From Panicum virgatum (taxonomy: Eukaryota; Streptophyta; Magnoliopsida; Poales; Poaceae), in the NCBI RefSeq assembly GCF_016808335.1, contig NC_053148.1, positions 16,830,433 to 16,894,432 of the forward strand: a DNA stretch of 64,000 nt, given 5' to 3'. Under the pieces are notes generated by a model. The model had not been told where the DNA came from and made no database searches. It saw only the letters and a program-made list of their open reading frames with translations. The position numbers and the translations under genes are program-made. Below are positions 1 through 11,840 of the stretch, in pieces; position 1 is the first letter of the stretch; the number at the start of each line of letters is the position of its first letter.

Positions 1-240
1 CTGTATTCGAATTCGATCCGGTCTGGAAGAGTTTTTATCCGTCCGTATCCGTTTCCGAGTATTCAATATCCGTAACCGATCCGTATTCGAATACTCAAAA
101 GTTGCATTTTTATGATGTTGACATTCATTGCAATCTTATCCGACAAAAACTAGCACTATCCGTATTTGACTTCGTATTCGAATAAAAATATGAAAACAAA
201 TATGATATCAGTATTATCCGTCCGTATCCGATCTGTTTAC
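1..240. repeat. AT-rich stretch with recurring ATCCGTATCCG-like words
   Basis: Short words such as CCGTATCCG, ATTCGAATA and GATCCGTATTCG recur in both orientations through the first 240 bases. This looks like the terminal or subterminal part of a DNA transposon whose other end lies outside the window. I see no TSD or defined end, so the family is not assigned. Confidence 0.4.
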
Positions 241-974
241 ATCCCTATCTGGCGGTTTCTCTGGCGGAGGGCAGGTGCTCGTGCTTGTGCGGTTGGCATG
301 CGTCTTACATCGGTGGAGGTGGTGTGGTGAGCCGAACATCGGCGCCCGTAGCCGCGTTTTCCCCTCTGTCTTCGTCGGGCTTGGTGGTGGACTAGGAGGA
401 GGCGACGGTTGCTTGAGCCCCGCGATGGACCTGTTGCTTGAGTACCATTAGCAGGAGGGAGCGCGAGGGGTGCAAAGCCACACAAATGGACTCCTCACGT
501 TCTCCTCCCTCTCGTGCACCTCCCATCCTCGGCATAGTGCATGGATAAAAGATAAGGTCAGTTGCAAATAAGCTTCTAAGAAAAAAATTAAAATAGAATA
601 ATATGGTATGAGTTTTAGTAGATTTACAAAATCCCCTAAACATATAGAACCTGGCGATCCAGTCAATTCTAAATTTTTTGCATAACTAACTCAAGATTTT
701 CTCAATTGATGACCACTATTCAATGTCTCTTGTGAAATCTTCTATTAACCTCCAAAGTATAGAGTCAATAACGTTTAAACTCCTATTTCTATATCCTTAA
801 ACCTCAACTGTTTAGCTATTTTAGCTCGGTTCCTATTGCAATAGGCTCATATCGACCTAAACTACGAGATATCAGTGATATATATCATGGTACATATTTT
901 TTAGATTTAATTTGAATATTAATGAAGTTTATATATCATTCAGTGCATTTTCAAGTTAAAAGCTAATTAGGTAT
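241..974. other. No gene recognised
   Basis: Moderately GC-rich to about 540, then AT-rich. Small open frames exist on both strands but carry no recognisable domain, signal or splice structure. Nothing functional is supported here. Confidence 0.5.
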
Positions 975-983
975 TTTAAATTA

Positions 984-2252
984 GGGAAAAGTCCTATTTT
1001 CAACCCTGAACTATCACGATCGTCCGATTTTCAACCCTGAACTCCAAAATCAGACATCCTGCGCCCTCCAACTATCGAAACTGTGCAAAATACCCCCCCT
1101 AAAACAAATCCACCACGATTTTCAGCCATGTCACCCGTCCACGTGGCGCTAATGGCCACGTCAGCTACGCTCTCCTTTCTCTTTCTCTCACAGACAGGTG
1201 GGCCACCACCACTCCTCTCTCTTCTGTCTTCCTCCTCGCACCCCCGGCTCTCCCGGCGCACGCCCTCGACGGCGCCACTCCTCGCACCCCTGTCGCCGGC
1301 GCCGCCCTCACTCTCCTCTCCTCCCTGGGGGCCATGGCGGGCCCTCACTCTCCTCTCCTCCCCGCGCGGGCGGCGGAGCTGGCTCGCCGGGCCGCGTGCT
1401 GGCGGCGGCCAGGCGCGGCGCCAGGCATGGCGGAAGTGGCTCGTTGGCCCCCACGCTGGAGACGGCCTGGCGCGGCGGCCAGATCCGGCCCACCGCCATG
1501 CGCCTCCTTGCCACGCGGAGGGGCGCGTAGAGCTCCGCCATGGTGAGGTGGAGACGCGCGACGGCGGCCATGGCGGGGGCGGAGGCGCGCGGCGGAGGAC
1601 CATGGCGGGCCCGGCGGCGTCAATCCCATGGGGGCCTCGGCGGGGCGCAAGCTCGAGCGCCATGGCGAGGCGGAGACGCGCGGCGACGGCCATGGCGGGG
1701 GCGGAGGCGCACGGCGGAGGACCAAGGCGGGCCTAACGGCGGCAGTCCCATGGGGGCCTTGCGCGGGCCGCAAGCTCGAGCTCGGCTCCGGTACGGCGGC
1801 TCGCACCTCCATCCTCCCTCCCCTCCCACGGCTCGCGCGCGCGGGTGCGGTGGCGGGCTCGAGCTCTCGTGCTCACCGGCCGCGGCGGCGGAGCTCGAGC
1901 TCGCAGAGGCTGTGGCGCGCGCCGCCCCCTCCTCTTTCCCCCTCCCTCCCTCTCCCTCTCCCCCCCTCCTCGCCAACGGTGGTTGCGATGGCGAAGGAGG
2001 AAGACAGAGTAGGTGACGGTAGCGAGTAGTGAGAGGAGAGGTGGTGGCCAACCTATCCGTGAGAGAAAGAGATAGGAGAGGGTAGCTGACGTGGCCATTG
2101 GCTCCACGTGGACAAGTGACGTGCCTGAAAACTAGGGGTTATTTTGCACGGTTATTATAGTTGGAGGGTGCAGAATGTCTGATTTTGGAGTTTATGGTTG
2201 AAAATCGGATGATCGTGATGTGATAGTTCTGGTTCAAAATAAGACTTTTCCC
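984..2252. mobile_element. Non-autonomous MULE, Pack-MULE candidate (1269 bp)
   Basis: The ends are inverted repeats of roughly 200 bp: GGGAAAAGTCCTATTTTCAA at the left matches the complement of the right end, which closes with GACTTTTCCC at 2252. The copies agree, with scattered mismatches, through words such as TCAACC, AAAATCAGACAT and CCCTCCAACTAT. The element is flanked by a perfect 9-bp duplication TTTAAATTA (975-983 and 2253-2261), the size expected for Mutator-like elements. The interior (about 1200-2030) is extremely GC-rich and contrasts sharply with the AT-rich TIRs, as in Pack-MULEs that capture gene fragments, but I cannot name a parental gene. No transposase is present. It ends 122 bp upstream of the ATG of the BPI/LBP gene, so it lies in that gene's promoter or 5' UTR region. 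Confidence 0.88.
1551..1794. repeat. Two tandem copies of a 122-bp GC-rich unit inside the MULE
   Basis: The words GAGACGCGCG, GGCCATGGCGGGGGCGGAGG and CCCATGGGGGCC recur in the same order, with copies starting at 1551 and 1673, a period of 122 bp with mismatches. An earlier, weaker copy may lie around 1440-1550. The duplication explains the overlapping long open frames on both strands in this stretch. Confidence 0.7.
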
Positions 2253-2373
2253 TTTAAATTACGTGCGTGTCATAATACGTCTGGAAAATACAGAAAGTCG
2301 TCGTCTCGGCTCAATCAGTACTACCAGCCTTCCTTTAGCTTTGCTTCCTTCCGCCGTCCGCCCCCGCCCACCA

Positions 2374-5300
2374 ATGGCTCAACTCCATCCCCTTCCCCTC
2401 CTTCTCCTCCTCTTCCTCTTCGCCGCCGCCGGGGTGTCCGCGGGCGGCACCAAAGGGGCGCACGTCTCCGCGGTTGTCGCGGAGAAGGGCCTGGCCTTCG
2501 CCAAGGATGTGCTGATCGGGGAGGCGGTGCGGTCGCTGACCCCGCTGCGCCTCCCCGGCGTGGAGAAGGCCGTGCGCGTGCCCTTCCTCGGCGGCGTCCG
2601 CGTCGCCGCCTCCAACATCACGCTCTTCCACCTCGACGTCGGGGACAACTCCACCGTCTACCCCGGAGACTCGGGCCTCGTCATCGTCGCCTCCGGCATC
2701 ACTGCCAACATCAGTATGCACTGGAGCTATTGCTACGACTCGTGGTTGTTGCCGATAGAGATCTCCGACAGAGGCACCGCCTCGATCCTGGTAATTTAGG
2801 AGGTTATGGTACCTTGGTTATTGCTGATTGTGCTAGATGTAAGATGTTCGTGTGCATTGTTCTAGGTTTGGTCTTGTGTAGTCGTATACTCGTAGAGAGC
2901 TGAGTTCGCTGAGTAATTTTAGCGAAACATATCTCCTGATGAAGTTTCCTTTTCAACAAATTCTAGCCATGGTTTTTTGAACGGCTCAAGACTGCATACT
3001 GACAGAATTTTGGGCTTTAGTAGGAGGGCAGTTGTCTTCTTTCTATAGGTCAATGCCTGAATGGGGAAATATGCAAAACTTTTTGTCAGTTAAAGTTATG
3101 TACATTCGATAGGAATGGCGTCGCCTGGTTCCATGCTTCTATTAAATCAGGGTGCTTGCCTTTCTTCCATGGACCTTGTTTAGTATCTATATTTTAAGTT
3201 GATATAGTTCCCCGTATTTCTGACAAGAATAGTATTTCGATTAGGCAGTAACACAAATGGTGAATGATATGTCATATTCAAGTCCGAATGGTGGATCATG
3301 CTGCAAATCATCAAAGTTTTTATTTATTTAAGATATTGATCACCGACCTATTCCAGATATGCTTGTCTGCTCAAACATTTCTTGTATCGAATATCTAAAA
3401 AAGTATTTAACTAATCATGAACCCATGGGGTGAAACAATCTTCGAAGTCATTGTTTCTAGATCATTATTTGGCTGGTTACTAAGTTTGGCTGCTTTGATG
3501 GCGTGGTTGGTACTAACTGAAAACCCATAATTACTCATTTGGTTCTGGTCTATTTATGGTCATTCCAGTCTTTATTTTCCCTTTAAATGGCATTTCTTCT
3601 AGCTAAGTGCAGCTTAGTGCTTGGTCAGGTCATGTTCTCTCTGGCGTATCTGTTGTTTAGTTTGTAGGTTGGGTGTTGTTTTTATTACTCTTTCCTATTT
3701 AATGAGATGAGGCAGCTCTCCTCCATATTTGAGGGGGAAAATTGGCACTTGTTTGACAGTTTAATCCTCCATAGAGAAAAGAAATCTAATTCTTTAGTGT
3801 TCAAGCATTCATATGCTGTTAAAATAAACTCCTGATGGATAATCTTCTTAATTGAGGATTTTAGGATGCTTTGTTCTACCTTTGGGTTTGATGTTTTTTG
3901 TTCCACTTACTGAAAGGAAGAAATTATCCTTCTATACTTCTAAGGTTCAAGGAATGGAAGTTGGGATAACAATGGTAATAAAGAACAGCAATGGGAGCTT
4001 GGCTCTGTCTGTTTTGCATTGTGGTTGCTATGTGAAGGACCTAGTGATATCCCTGGATGGTGGTGCATCTTGGTTTTATCAAGGGTATGTTGCACTGCTA
4101 ATTTTTATAATATGTTGAGATGAAATCATATTAGCATCACATTTGATATTTCAGAACTTTAGTGTTCTGAAGGTGATCTCTCGTTTGGTGGAGAATATTA
4201 TACTTAAGTTTTGCTGCAATACTTAGCTGTTTTGGTGGTTTTACAAACATTCAATTCAGATCTTGATCACCCCATATTTGATGCACCTCTTGTCATGTCT
4301 ACAAAGAAAATGGTATATATGTCATGTCTCGAGCTCCTGGGCAAAAAATTATGCTGTTTTTCTTGTGCATTTGCTTTGATTTCAATATACTGTAAATTAA
4401 GGAGCGGTATATTAATCAAACCAAGGATAATATATCAAGTAAAGATAATTTCTTCTACTGAGGGTTAGGTTTAGTTTCGAGCCCTTTCCTTTGATGCTGA
4501 CAATTAAAAGTTATGTGCAAATAGATGATATAAGTATGTTACTTGTGCGAACGGGTGCCTAGCCGGATTGGTTAGGTGGCCTCAATAGCACTCCTTAGGT
4601 CTTGGGTTCGACTCCCGGTGGGAGCGAATTTCAGGCTGGGGTTAAAAAAAATCCCCTCGCCTGCAGCCACGCCAAAGCATGAAAGGAAGGTCCCGGCCGC
4701 ACTCACACGGGTAACGGCACACCCCCGTGTAAGGGTGGGGCAGGGGTTCGGGGGTTTTCTCAGCCTGCGTGAGAGGTCTTCTCTTATCCAAAGCTTGGGG
4801 GTTTCTTCCCCCCGCAGGACGAGTTACTTGTATTGTGAACTATGATGTCTTCGCACGCTTGTATATATTCATGTAAAACATATATATTTTGCTAGAGTTC
4901 TTTGGATTTTAGATAATTGATGCATCAAGAAGCAAAAGTTCAGACTGACTAAGTTTCATTCTCTACTTGTCTGAAGGTTTATAAATGCTTTTGAAGATCA
5001 TATTAAAGCTGCAGTTGAGAAGGCAATACCTGAAAATATTATTGAAGGGGCTGGGAAACTGGACTCATTTCTGCAAGGTCTTCCTAGAACTGTTAGTCTG
5101 GATGACGTTGCTGCCTTGAACATGACTTTCGTTAATGATCCGCACTATGGCAATTCTTCGATTGAGTTTGATATCAATGGGTTGATTACTTCAGCAGTTG
5201 CTAAGACAACCAATAATCTGCAGAAGCATCCACACCTTTCTTTATCTTGTGGTGGTGCATCCAAAATGCTTTTGCTTTCACTTGATGAAGATGTATTTAA

Positions 5301-6264
5301 TTCGGCATTAGATGTTTATTTTAAGGTAAGAGCAACGTTGTATATATAGGATACCATGTTTCTTGTAGAATGTCTTTCTTTGCACTCTACAATTATTTGC
5401 TGCCTGGCTTTTACATGAACATGTTTTTGGCTTCAGGCAGGTTCAATGCATTGGGTTGTTGACAAAGTCCCTGACCAATCTCTGCTGAACACAGCTAGTT
5501 GGAAATTTATCATTCCTCGCTTATACTGGAATTACCCAAATGATGATATGCTGCTAAATATTTCGATGGCCTCATCCCCAGTGATAAAGATTACATCTGA
5601 AAAAATTGGTGCTACCATTAACGCAGACTTGATAATTGATGTTGTAGATGGCAAGGAGACAGTTCCAGCTGCATGCATCTCAGTGGTAAGAGCCATCAAA
5701 TGCTAAAATCATTTTCCTTACTTCCTAATCATATAGTTTCGTACCTTCCAATGGAATTACATCATATAATTCCTTGCAGGTTGTAAGTGCTTCAGGCATC
5801 GTGGAGACATCAGGAAATAAAGTTTATGGTAGAGTTGGATTAGATGATTTCTCCCTTGCGTTGAAGTGGAGTAAAATTGGTAACATCTATATGTCTTTGA
5901 TCCAGGTAGCCAATCTCAGCAACTTTGTGCACTTTGCTCTTGCTGATTTTGTTCTTTTTAGCGTTATGGTTATTCTAGGCATCTGCAAAACGTTGGTATC
6001 AAAGAATGATTTGTTCTAATTATTTTTAGTTGTGAATTGGATCATAATAAAGTGATACTTTTGCAGGGAGTGATTCGTGTTTTCTTGAATACGGTGTGCA
6101 TGCCCTATTTGAACTCACGGCTGGGGAATGGATTTGTCCTGCCCGTGGTCCACGGTTTCACACTTCAAGACATCTATATTCTAACTTCTGCTGAGCAGTT
6201 GACGCTTTGTTCCAATGTCATCTTCACCAATGCAAGCGGCTTGGCGAGTTTAGCACTTTTGTGA
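2374..6264 (+). CDS. BPI/LBP-family lipid-binding protein, six exons, 492 aa
   Basis: Exons are 2374-2790, 3945-4084, 4977-5325, 5437-5685, 5780-5905 and 6067-6264. All introns are GT-AG and the phases agree, giving 1479 nt. The protein begins with a signal peptide (Leu-rich core, residues 5-18, likely cleavage near residue 23). It then shows the two-barrel BPI architecture of the plant LBP/BPI-related proteins (Arabidopsis At1g04970 type), seen in words such as GGASWFYQG, NTASWKFIIPRLY and the C-terminal LPVVHGFTLQD. Length fits the family (about 490 aa). Members bind lipopolysaccharide or other lipids at the cell surface or apoplast; the ligand here is inferred. The start was chosen because it opens directly on the signal peptide. 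A MULE sits just upstream and a SINE in intron 2, but the coding frame has no lesion. Confidence 0.93.
4547..4822 (+). mobile_element. tRNA-derived SINE in BPI intron 2
   Basis: The head resembles a tRNA gene: an A-box-like TAGCCGGATTGGTTAGG near 4560 and a B-box GGTTCGACTCCC near 4607 give an internal RNA polymerase III promoter, followed by a non-tRNA body. A 9-bp duplication GTTACTTGT flanks it (4538-4546 and 4823-4831). It is about 276 bp long and inserted in the sense direction of the host gene. It ends in GCAGGAC rather than a poly(A) tail, so the exact family is not assigned. Confidence 0.8.
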
Positions 6265-6780
6265 TACGGGGAAGTGCGTGCACCTTCTTCTGTCTGGGCT
6301 GCAAAGCAAGCCTCGGGCATTTCAGAGTTGGAAGTACAACACTTGCACATATGTGTACATTATTGTACATATGATCTCTTTATCCAAATTATTAACATTC
6401 ATTTGTACTAATTCATGAATGGTGTACATATGAACTCAGAAACACTGCAGATTATCGTTCATAATCTGATCCTTCTCAGAATTACCCAAAACTCGAAGTC
6501 TTTATGGCTTTGAAATGGAGGAGAGTTTAGATGAGCAACTGTATATTAATTCTTTGAAACCATATTATCAGAAAAAAAAAACTTTGAAACCAGGAATAAA
6601 GAAACCTTGGAGGGGGGGGAGGAATTGCTGACTTGGATACACACTCACCTTTACGCATACACTCCCTACCTTAAATTTGAAGGAAAAAAAATGATTGCCT
6701 TAAAAATCCACCAGAAAGGAAAGTTTCTCCATATCTAAAAGGAAATGAAATATGAGGCTTGAACTCAAGTTATAAATAAA
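6265..6780. other. 3' UTR and spacer after the BPI gene
   Basis: AT-rich sequence with no coding frame. The first few hundred bases are presumably the 3' UTR of the BPI gene. The rest runs up to the 9-bp duplication TTTCTTTTG (6781-6789) of the next MULE. Confidence 0.6.
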
Positions 6781-7179
6781 TTTCTTTTGGAGTAAAATGC
6801 ACTGGGAGTCCTTAAACTAGTGAGGATGTGTCAAGTAGGTCCACGAACTCCGAAAGTGCAGATTAAGCCCCCCCTAATCTATTTAAGTGTGTCACTAGAG
6901 GTCCAAAACGTCTCTGACCGCCTAAGTGGACCGCCACGTCAGGTCCTACGTGGACACAACAATTGACGGAGCGGGGCATATATGCAAATGAGCCCTCCCC
7001 CGATGTTTCAATTACCATTCGTCCACCCCACCCGTTCGTCTTCCGCCGTTGACGAGGTGGAAGGGCGGCGATTACGGCTCCGGCGATCATCGGGGGTTGG
7101 AGAGAGGCGACTGCTGAAGTTCACCTCGGAGATCGAAAGGGAGCAGAGCTGGCCCAGTCGCGGCGGCGGAAGGCTCGGG

Positions 7180-10100
7180 ATGCCTCCTAGATTGCGCGGA
7201 AAAGTGGAGCCTGCGCCTGAGTACAGTGAGTCGATTCTAGCCCCAATGTTTGAGATTGCTTAGTTTCGCTGATGGATAGGTATGATTAGACCTTGTTTTG
7301 TATGGAAAGATGCAAAGACTTCGCGAGAACGGTCAGGGGCGCGATTCGCCAAGCAAATTTATCACCACAAAAGAAGCCCCATTATTTCGATCGATTATAG
7401 GGAAGTAATGAAGATGGCTAAGAAAAAAGGTATACGGTTCCTTTCATCCAAAGATAAAAAGGCCTTTAGTGATTTCAAAATTCGGCTACTACACCCCGAT
7501 TCGGGCTTATCTAGGATAAATTAAATGGGGAAGCCGGGATCTTTTATGTCATTCTACCTTACAGTATTTTGTGGATTTTTTATGGATTGTTAGGGTTAAA
7601 GTATCAGTTTTGGATTTAGGGTGGAATGTGAGGGTTCTGATTTTTTATTCTTGCGGCATACCTTGTATTATAGGTGCTGGTTCTGACGAGTTCACGATAG
7701 AGGTTCACCATGGAGGGTTTTTTTTTTGTTGGAAGTGGGCAGCTAAGGAGTTATATGGATGGCAAGGTTTCTTGGTATGATTTCTGTGATGCCAACACAT
7801 GGTCTCCATTGTGGTTTGATGATTTTGTCGAGGAACATGGGTATGACAAGACTGAAAGGCTGAGGATTTACTAGTTGTTACCTGGGAAGGAACTTGCAGA
7901 TGGACTTAGGGTCATTAGCAGTGATTCAGACACGCTTGTGATGGTGTCAGTTGTTGATAGAGTGAAGAACTTGGTGGTGTACTTTGAACATGATGACAAC
8001 ACTGCAGGCCTAGACTTCGATGATATTACAGTGAACACAGTTTCAGAGTTGCCCAAGGTTCTAAGTCCACAGAAAATGCAATATGTGCCAAAGAAAGTTA
8101 ATGAGACGCTGCCTGCGTTTTACAGAGATTTTCATAGCACCAGTAGAGTGAATGATCCAGACATGGAGAGTATGAATGATGTCACATTTGATGATTCAGA
8201 AGATTCAGACTTTGTGGATAGTGAGTATGACATGGAGGATGGGGATGACGACTTGCTGACAATGTGGATGAAGAAGTGGTACATGAAGGTACAGCTAAAA
8301 GGCAAAAGCTTGGTAGTCAAAAAATGAGAAGTGCAGAATGTGATGATTTGTCCCCAGATGAGGAGTGCTTGGATCTTCCAGATTCTGATGGTGAAGAAGA
8401 AGTGAGAATGAGGTTCAGGTCATTCATGCCAGAGGATTTAAGCAATCCAGTGTTTAAAGTTGGAATGGTTTTTCCTTCAGTTGAGGTCCTGAGAAAGGCA
8501 ATTATTGAGTACAGTTTGAAGAACAGGGTTCAGATTAAGATGCCAAGGAATGACAAAACAAGAATTGGGGCCCACTGTGCTGAAGGATGCCCATGGAAAT
8601 TGTATGCTTCACATGATAGTAGGGCTAAAGACTTCATGGTGAAAACATACCAGGGTGAGCACAACTGTCAGAAAGAGTGGGTTCTAAAGAGGTGCACTTC
8701 TAAGTGGCTAGCAGAGAAGTACATTGAGGTCTTCAGGAGTGATGACAAGTTGAGTTTGTCCAACTTTGCTAAGGTAGTGCAGAGGGAATGGAACCTGACC
8801 CCTTCTAGGAGCAAGTTGGCAAGAGCCAAGAGGATTGCATTGAAAAAGGTTCATGGAGATGAGGAAGAACAGTACAACCATTTGTGGGGTTATAGTCAGG
8901 AGTTGAGAAGAAGCAACCCTGGCACATCATTCTATTTGAAAGTAGTTGACAATGTGTTCAGCACTTGCTACTTTTCATTGGATGCTTGCAAGAGAGGCCT
9001 TCTTGAGTGCTTGTAGGCCATTCATTTGCTTAGATGGGTGCCACATTAAGACCAAGACTGGAGGCATTTTATTGACTGTTGTAAGGATAGATCCTAATGA
9101 CTGCATATATCCTATTGCAATGGTAGTGGTTGAGGTAGAGTGCAAGGAATCATGCAAATGGTTTCTGAACACACTAAAGGATGATCCTGGAATTCAGAAC
9201 ACTTATCCATGGACCATAATGACTGATAAACAAAAAGTAAGTATGTCAATATTTGTGCTGGAATTTACTATGCCATGCTTAATTTCAAGCTGTACTAATT
9301 TGTATCATGTTTACAGGGTCTAATCCCAGCAATGGAATAAGTGTTTCCAGATGCAGAACACAGGTTCTATGTGAGACATTTGTACTCCAATTTTCAGCAG
9401 CATTTCAAATGTGAGATATTGAAGAATTGGTGAAGAATCAGCTCTGGATTTGTGCAAGATCTACTACTGTCATGGAATGCAACAACAGCATGGAGCACAT
9501 GAAGACACTGAATAAAGATGCATATGATTGATTAGAGAAAATGCCTCCAAACACATGGGTAGAAGCTTTTTTCTCAGAGTACCCTAAGTGTGATCTCTTA
9601 CTAAAGAACACTTGTGAGGTGTTCAACAAATATATCCTAGAAGCAAGGGAGCTACCAATAATGAGCAAGTTTGAGAAGATCAAGTGTCACCTCATGACCA
9701 GAATTGTGAACAAGCAGAATGAGATGAAGGACAAGTTCCAAGGCCCATTGTGCCCAAAGATTAGAAACAAGATTCTAAGGAGATCTGAATGGGCCAACTT
9801 GTGTTATGCTTTGCCTGCAGGCCATGGTGTTTTCCAAGTGAATGAGAGAGATAATCAGTACATTGTTGAGTTGGCCACCAAACATTGTGACTGTAGGTGG
9901 GACTTGACAGGGATCCCTTGTAATCATGCTATAGCTTTCTTAAGACATGAGATGATTCCTGCTGAATCAGTTGTGCCTGCATGCTATTCTGTAGACAGTT
10001 TCAACTAAGCATATGAGTTTAACATCTGGCCATGCAGAGATCAAAGGGAATGGGAGCATGTGAATGGGCCACAAGTAGGACCCCCCCTGTATATGAGAAG

Positions 10101-10733
10101 AAGGTAGGTAGGCCCAAAAAGATAGGAGGAAGCAACCCTATGAAGTTCAGGGCAAAAATGGGCCTAAAATGACAAAGAATGGTGTGGTCATGCATTGTAG
10201 GTATTGTCAGTCAGACCAGCACAACCAGGCTACATGTGAGTTAAAGAAGCTAGGTTTGAGGCCCAAGCAGCAACCCAAAAGAAAGCATTCACTCCAGCTC
10301 GATGATGCAGCCCAACCCAGTTTTGAGGCCCAAGCTTCAATGACTTCTACAATGATGCATCTGTACCACAAGAAGCTCTCAGTTTTTATCACAAATGAGT
10401 ACAACAATGCTGAGCCAGATGACACAGGAGGTAATTTCAACCTAAATTCATAGCTCATGTTCCATTCCAGTATACACTATACTAACTTTGATTACTTGTT
10501 AGGGATCCATTCCTAGCCGACTTGTTCAGAACCTGGGACCTCTGCCAGATGCTGAGTTTGTTGTGTCAAACGGACCCACTGAGAGACCTGGAGTACCAAT
10601 GACAACTGCCACTAAAGCTAGAAAGCAGGCTACAACAAAGAAGAAGAAGACCACAAAACAAGGAGCACGTGATGGAGACAAGCAGAATCAAGCCAAGAAA
10701 AATAAGATCTCTAAGAAGGCAGCTATCAAGTGA
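7180..10733 (+). pseudogene. MULE (MuDR-type) transposase, broken
   Basis: A short first exon (7180-7225) joins in phase to 7674. Domains in order: a PB1-like N-terminal domain (DEFTIEVHHGGFF), an acidic linker, the MuDR DNA-binding domain (KVGMVFPSVEVLRKAI, with C...C and H-x-C ligands), the MULE catalytic core with its Asp in LDGCH and a second Asp in the TDKQK block, a SWIM zinc finger (CDCRWDLTGIPCNHA), a CCHC knuckle (CRYCQSDQHNQATC) and a Lys-rich tail. Introns follow GT-AG at 9237-9316 and 10431-10502. Lesions: a 10-T run at 7718-7727 shifts the frame; TAG at 7872; frame changes near 8257, 9010 and 9432; several further stops between 9340 and 9540. The protein would have bound the TIRs and catalysed cut-and-paste transposition. 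Confidence 0.88.
7282..7524 (+). other. Unrecognised 80-codon open frame in transposase intron 1
   Basis: This frame lies wholly inside the first intron (7226-7673) of the MULE transposase. The product is basic (many Lys and Arg, for example MAKKKGIRF) and matches no family I recognise. Base composition is more even than in the GC-rich leader just upstream. It could be captured sequence or a chance open frame. No function is assigned. Confidence 0.25.
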
Positions 10734-10747
10734 AATTAACAAGTGAT

Positions 10748-10970
10748 AAAGCATGTTCTGCTTCTGTGGATGGATGGTTCTTTTGTAATTTCTTTTGTGG
10801 TAGTGTGGACGATTGATTCAGCCCAACAAAACTTGTTCTGTTTCTGTGGATGGATGGTTCTCTAGACTGTGTGTAATTATTTTGTGCTGGTTCTGTGGAT
10901 GGTTCTCTAGACTGTATGAGAAACCTAATTATTTTGTGCTGGTTCTGTGGATGGTACTATCAAAGCACAA
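10748..10970 (+). repeat. Degenerate short repeats after the transposase stop
   Basis: The phrase CTGTGGATGG(ATGG)TTCT recurs four times or more between 10748 and 10970, together with TTATTTTGTGCTGG. These are imperfect direct repeats in the 3' UTR of the MULE transposase. Confidence 0.6.
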
Positions 10971-11172
10971 TCATGAATGGTTCTCAAGTTATTTGTGCTC
11001 ATTTTCTCTCCTCATTTGTTTGCTCATTTGTCCTCCTTTTATTGTATCTGTTATCTGACCATGTTCACCAAGTGAAAAGTGACAAACATAAACTGAACTC
11101 CATATCATATCTTCCCATTTCATACTTGGCAAAAACACTAAGCTGTTCAGTAGCATACATTTGATTCTCAGT

Positions 11173-11840
11173 TCACCTCTTTAGCAATTGAACAAACAAC
11201 ATGACAACTTGCACTACCAGAATGCAAAAACATAGCATACATATTGACCTCAATAGCCTAACTACTTCTACACTATTGTCTTCTTCCTTTCTTGATGTTC
11301 CACCATTTCCAAGTAGCATCTTCTCATCATCCTTGATATTGCCCTTCCGACTCCATTCTCCACCATTCAGAATCCCAATCTTCTTCAAGTGCTCCACATA
11401 ATCTTCTTCCCAAAACCAAAATGGACAGCCGGTTCCATCCACGCTACAACAGAGCACAAAACAGGAAGAGAGGAGGTCATACCTTATCTGAAAACAACAC
11501 CTCATCTCAAACCCTAACTCACCTTGTGCAGCGGGAAACAGTAGAACACTTGCCCAAAGCTCCATTCCTGCCTTGATTTCGGCCGCAGCACCTTCTTACG
11601 ACCGCACTTTGTGCAAGTGATGAGTGGGAGCTCATCCGATAGCCGTGAATCGGGTGTCGACGCACTCGATTGTGAAGCCGTGGCGTGGATCTGGAGAGGG
11701 TTGAGGGCGGCAGCACCTAGCACGGGGAGGAGAGGATAGGGAAGAGGATAGGGAGGAGAGGGGAAACAGAGAAGGGGTTTTTTGTTTTTTTTTGCATTAG
11801 GGGTGAAGATGCATTTAATATTCGTCCAGGGGGTGCACAC
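11173..11840 (-). pseudogene. GRF-type zinc-finger protein encoded antisense in the MULE
   Basis: The minus strand encodes LPLITCTKCGRKKV followed, after a likely 79-bp intron (11444-11522, GT-AG), by DGTGCPFWFWEEDYVEHL: the two halves of a GRF zinc finger (C-x2-C ... C-PFW). A charged, coiled-coil-like segment and a hydrophobic C-terminal helix follow (about 25 residues rich in Leu, Val, Cys and Phe). GRF-finger genes are, as far as I know, frequent passengers of plant MULEs; their role is unknown and nucleic-acid binding is inferred. Oddities: the two exons are one base out of phase with the visible splice sites, and the third Cys ligand appears shifted (FYCFP rather than FYxCP). The likely start codon lies near the inner edge of the right TIR. 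Probably a decayed gene. Confidence 0.6.

Noticed and set aside
1031..2107. Overlapping long open frames on both strands in GC-rich sequence
   Set aside because: They lie inside the MULE, overlap each other in several frames, come from a 122-bp repeat and encode Arg/Ala/Pro-rich low-complexity products without known domains.
4555..4630. tRNA gene
   Set aside because: A- and B-box-like words are present but there is no acceptor stem pairing. The sequence runs into a non-tRNA body flanked by a 9-bp TSD, so it is a SINE.
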